From Spirochaetales bacterium (GTDB lineage Bacteria; Spirochaetota; Spirochaetia; DSM-27196; SLAA01), in assembly GCA_007127105.1 (NCBI GenBank), contig SLAA01000229.1, positions 1-50,620 of the forward strand: a stretch of DNA of 50,620 bases, read 5' to 3'. The position numbers and the translations under genes were made by a program. Below are positions 48,337 through 50,620 of this stretch, piece after piece. The notes below the pieces were generated by a model that saw only the letters and a list, made by a program, of their open reading frames with translations, was not told the origin of the DNA and made no database searches. Each line of letters begins with the position of its first letter. The stretch's first letter is position 1.

Positions 48337-50596
48337 CGCCAGAGGAAACAGTCTTGGTGCTCACCGCTTTCCCATTACAGTGCAGCGCTCGGCCGCCTAC
48401 CATAACCTGGTGATCCTCGACCCGAATGGGCATGCTGAAAAACTCTTCCACCTTTAGTTTAGACGGAAAGGAGTCCGGTTCCGGAAGCCCATCAAGCCGA
48501 ACTGGGCTGCCTGGAGCTACATCGCCTGAGTCGTCCAAAAAGAGAACCTCAACTATGTCCTCGCCTTCTGCGCCCGTAGCGGACGCCGCGAGCAACATGC
48601 CCTGGCTCTTTTCACCACGAAGCTTAGCGGGCTTAAGATTAGAGACCAGAACAATGGTCTTGCCAAGCAGTTCATCCTCGCTGTAGTGAGGCACCAAACC
48701 GCTGACAATCTGGCGCGGCTCTTCCTCACCGACATCTATGATCTCAATGTAGAGTTTCTCGGCTTCCGGGTGCCTGTCTACCTGGGTAATGCGCGCAGCC
48801 CGGAGATCTACCCGAGCATGGAAGCGCTCGTCGAGCGGTAGCTCTGTCTGATCCGCTTGAGCCTTGGCGGGAGCATGGCCGTCCACCTTCGCCGCGGCTG
48901 CGGCCGCTTCACCGGCAGCTGCCTCGGCTGAGTCTCTGGCGGCCCGCTCCGCCTGTGTACCGCTGAAACGTGCCTGCAGTTCACGAATGTGATCATCCTC
49001 AAGCTTGTCAAAAAGAATCTCCGCGGTACCGACCTGCGTTATGCCTTCAGCGCTCCCCAAGGCCTTCCAGTCGGGCAGGTCTATACCCAGGAAGCCACAG
49101 ATGCGACCCGAGGTTGCCGGAATATAGGGAGAGCAAAGAATTGCAAGATCCCGTATGAGGTACACAAGATCCGACAACAGCTGGTGGGTACCAACCGGAT
49201 CTGTCTCACGAGTCTTCCAGGGTTCGGCGGCCTGAAAGGTGCGGTTGCCGTAACTGGACAACTCAAAGATCTTCCGAAACGCATCACGAAGGTGCGCCTT
49301 CTCGAGCTGGGCGGTGATCTCGGCCTGAGCCGCGCCCACCGGCCGCCAGAACTCTCCAGTTATTGCCGCCGGCAATACTCTGCCCTCATAGAATCTGTTC
49401 AGAAAGGTCAGGGTGCGGTTCACCAGGTTGCCAAGGTTCCCTATGAGTTCACCGTTGGTCTTGTCCTGGAAGTCTTGCCAGGTGAAGGTGAAGTCCGAGG
49501 ACTCCGGCCTGTTATAGAAGAGATAAAAGCGCCAGACATCTGCCGGTATTCCGGTGTCCCGCGCGTCGTTCCCAAAGACACCCACACCACGGCTCTTGGA
49601 GAACTGTCCACTTTCGTAGTTCAGGTACTCGGTTGCCGACATATGGTGGAGCATGGTCCAGTTGTCACCACTCCCAAGCAGTGAGCAGGGAAAGATTACG
49701 GTATGAAAAGGGATGTTGTCCTTGCCAATAAACTGAAACAGCTCTACGTTGTCCGGGTTCTTCCACCAACTCTCCCAGTCGTCGCGCAGGGTTGCGGTAA
49801 TGGAGATGTAGCCAATAGGTGCGTCAAACCACACATAAAAGACCTTGTTCTCATACCCCTCAAGCGGTACCGGGATTCCCCATTTGAGGTCGCGTGTTAT
49901 GCCCCGCTCCTTGAGTCCGTCACGAATCCAGGCATTGGTCATTTGCATTGCGTTGCGCGACCATCCGGCACGGTCTGCCGCATCCTTCATCCATTCCTGT
50001 AATAGCGGTAGAATTTTGGGAAGGTCGATGTACAAATGCTCGGTCTCCCGCATTACCGGAGTAGAGTTGTCTACCAGGCTGCGTGGATTAATAAGGTCGG
50101 CTGGGTCCAGCAGCTTGCCGCAGTGTTCACACTGGTCACCACGCGCGTCCTCATAGCCACAATGAGGGCAGGTACCACGAACATACCGGTCAGCCAGAAA
50201 CATGTCCGAGGCCTCGGAGTACAACTGCTCTATGGTATGTGAGGTGATGTATCCGTTCTTATGGAGCTTAAGGAAGATGTCCTGCGTGATCTGGGTGTGT
50301 TCAGGTGTAGATGTCCGGCCGAACTTGTCAAATGAGATCTGAAACCACCGGTAAATCTCGTCATGCACCTCATAATACCGGGTGCACAGCTCCTGAGGGG
50401 TGATCCCCTCCTCACGGGCGCGCGTCTCGGTGGCTGTCCCGTACTCGTCGGTGCCACAGACATACAAGGTTTCGTAACCTCGAAGTCGGCAGAAGCGGGC
50501 GAATACATCGGCCGAGAGAACCTGAATGAGATTCCCCAGGTGGGGAATGTTGTTGACATACGGAAGTGCTGAGGTGATTAATCGGCGTTTATTCAT
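48326..50596 (-). CDS. metG: Methionyl-tRNA synthetase
   Basis: The 756-aa enzyme charges tRNA-Met. It has the HLGN form of HIGH, the zinc knuckle CPHC...CEHC, VWFDAPIGY and the QFSKSRG form of KMSKS. An anticodon-binding domain follows. An Ala-rich linker (about residues 550-590) leads to a C-terminal Trbp111-type tRNA-binding domain (DLRAARITQVDRHPEAEKLY ... GEKSQGMLLAA). About 60 further residues (PVRLDGLPEPDSF...) form an extra tail. The start codon is 24 bases from the window edge. Confidence 0.97.
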   Translation of the reverse strand: MNKRRLITSALPYVNNIPHLGNLIQVLSADVFARFCRLRGYETLYVCGTDEYGTATETRAREEGITPQELCTRYYEVHDEIYRWFQISFDKFGRTSTPEHTQITQDIFLKLHKNGYITSHTIEQLYSEASDMFLADRYVRGTCPHCGYEDARGDQCEHCGKLLDPADLINPRSLVDNSTPVMRETEHLYIDLPKILPLLQEWMKDAADRAGWSRNAMQMTNAWIRDGLKERGITRDLKWGIPVPLEGYENKVFYVWFDAPIGYISITATLRDDWESWWKNPDNVELFQFIGKDNIPFHTVIFPCSLLGSGDNWTMLHHMSATEYLNYESGQFSKSRGVGVFGNDARDTGIPADVWRFYLFYNRPESSDFTFTWQDFQDKTNGELIGNLGNLVNRTLTFLNRFYEGRVLPAAITGEFWRPVGAAQAEITAQLEKAHLRDAFRKIFELSSYGNRTFQAAEPWKTRETDPVGTHQLLSDLVYLIRDLAILCSPYIPATSGRICGFLGIDLPDWKALGSAEGITQVGTAEILFDKLEDDHIRELQARFSGTQAERAARDSAEAAAGEAAAAAAKVDGHAPAKAQADQTELPLDERFHARVDLRAARITQVDRHPEAEKLYIEIIDVGEEEPRQIVSGLVPHYSEDELLGKTIVLVSNLKPAKLRGEKSQGMLLAASATGAEGEDIVEVLFLDDSGDVAPGSPVRLDGLPEPDSFPSKLKVEEFFSMPIRVEDHQVMVGGRALHCNGKAVSTKTVSSGDVG

Positions 50597-50604
50597 AACG
50601 CCTC

Positions 50605-50610
50605 ACTATA
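50605..50610 (-). promoter_or_regulatory. -10 element of metG (possibly leaderless)
   Basis: The minus strand reads TATAGT, 8 bases before the ATG. GTGAGG lies between and could serve as a ribosome site. The -35 would fall outside the window. Confidence 0.35.
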
Positions 50611-50620
50611 GGATTGGGCA

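Noticed and set aside
1-50620. tRNA or rRNA genes, CRISPR arrays, insertion sequences or prophage
   Set aside because: No cloverleaf-like segments, regularly spaced repeats, transposase or phage proteins were seen; gaps between genes are all under about 170 bases.

Overview
The window is a gene-dense chromosomal segment, moderately GC-rich by eye, with no rRNA, tRNA, insertion sequence, prophage or CRISPR array. Gene content suggests a free-living spirochaete of the Spirochaetales (Spirochaeta/Alkalispirochaeta/Treponema-like). The pointers are a FabV/Ter-type enoyl reductase, a MetRS with a C-terminal tRNA-binding domain plus an extra tail, many TPR/coiled-coil envelope proteins, a tandem pair of Maf/DUF115 proteins, and degenerate GGDEF-like proteins. 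This assignment rests on reading protein sequences, not on a database search.

Layout. 1-588: 3' end of an outer-membrane beta-barrel gene. 598-2442: mutL. 2522-5403 (minus): two TPR/coiled-coil envelope proteins. 5502-8481 (plus): a TPR protein with an Mrr-like tail, a metallophosphoesterase and a ParB-fold protein. 8458-13890 (minus): an operon of pyrimidine-nucleoside phosphorylase, recJ, an M23 peptidase, rpsU and a lipoprotein. 13958-14518: a HAD phosphatase. 14551-15324 (minus): recO. 15491-19980 (plus): lon, a VanY-type carboxypeptidase and a U32/TrhP protein. 20048-22365 (plus): a DUF1015 protein and a secreted protein. 22388-22927 (minus): an FtsB/DivIC-like protein. 23081-29798 (plus): a four-gene coupled operon of a very acidic protein, a frameshifted GAF/GGDEF-like gene and two DUF115 genes. 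29779-30618 (minus): MEMO1 family. 30701-32038 (plus): a membrane protein with a degenerate GGDEF domain. 32046-37397 (minus): operon fabV, rnz and a Gld-type ABC exporter. 37548-47292 (plus): an eight-gene operon of hisD-like, folC, NFACT, AMMECR1, a membrane protein, an unknown, murD and add. 47323-50596 (minus): metG and a FemX-like transferase.

Genes act in DNA repair (MutL, RecJ, RecO), nucleotide salvage (phosphorylase, adenosine deaminase, HAD nucleotidase), envelope building (MurD, FemX, VanY, M23), translation and RNA handling (MetRS, RNase Z, S21, NFACT, TrhP), protein quality control (Lon) and a probable motility/glycosylation module (tandem DUF115).

The most notable non-coding signals are as follows. 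(i) About eight genes have a -10 hexamer 6-9 bases before the start codon, which predicts leaderless mRNAs. (ii) A gene is split by a ten-A run that -1 slippage would join. (iii) rpsU has a near-perfect extended Shine-Dalgarno and apparently an AUC start. (iv) The rpsU terminator lies inside the 5' end of the next gene. (v) Two divergent promoter pairs share their -35 elements. (vi) The hisD-like protein has changed zinc ligands and no his neighbours.
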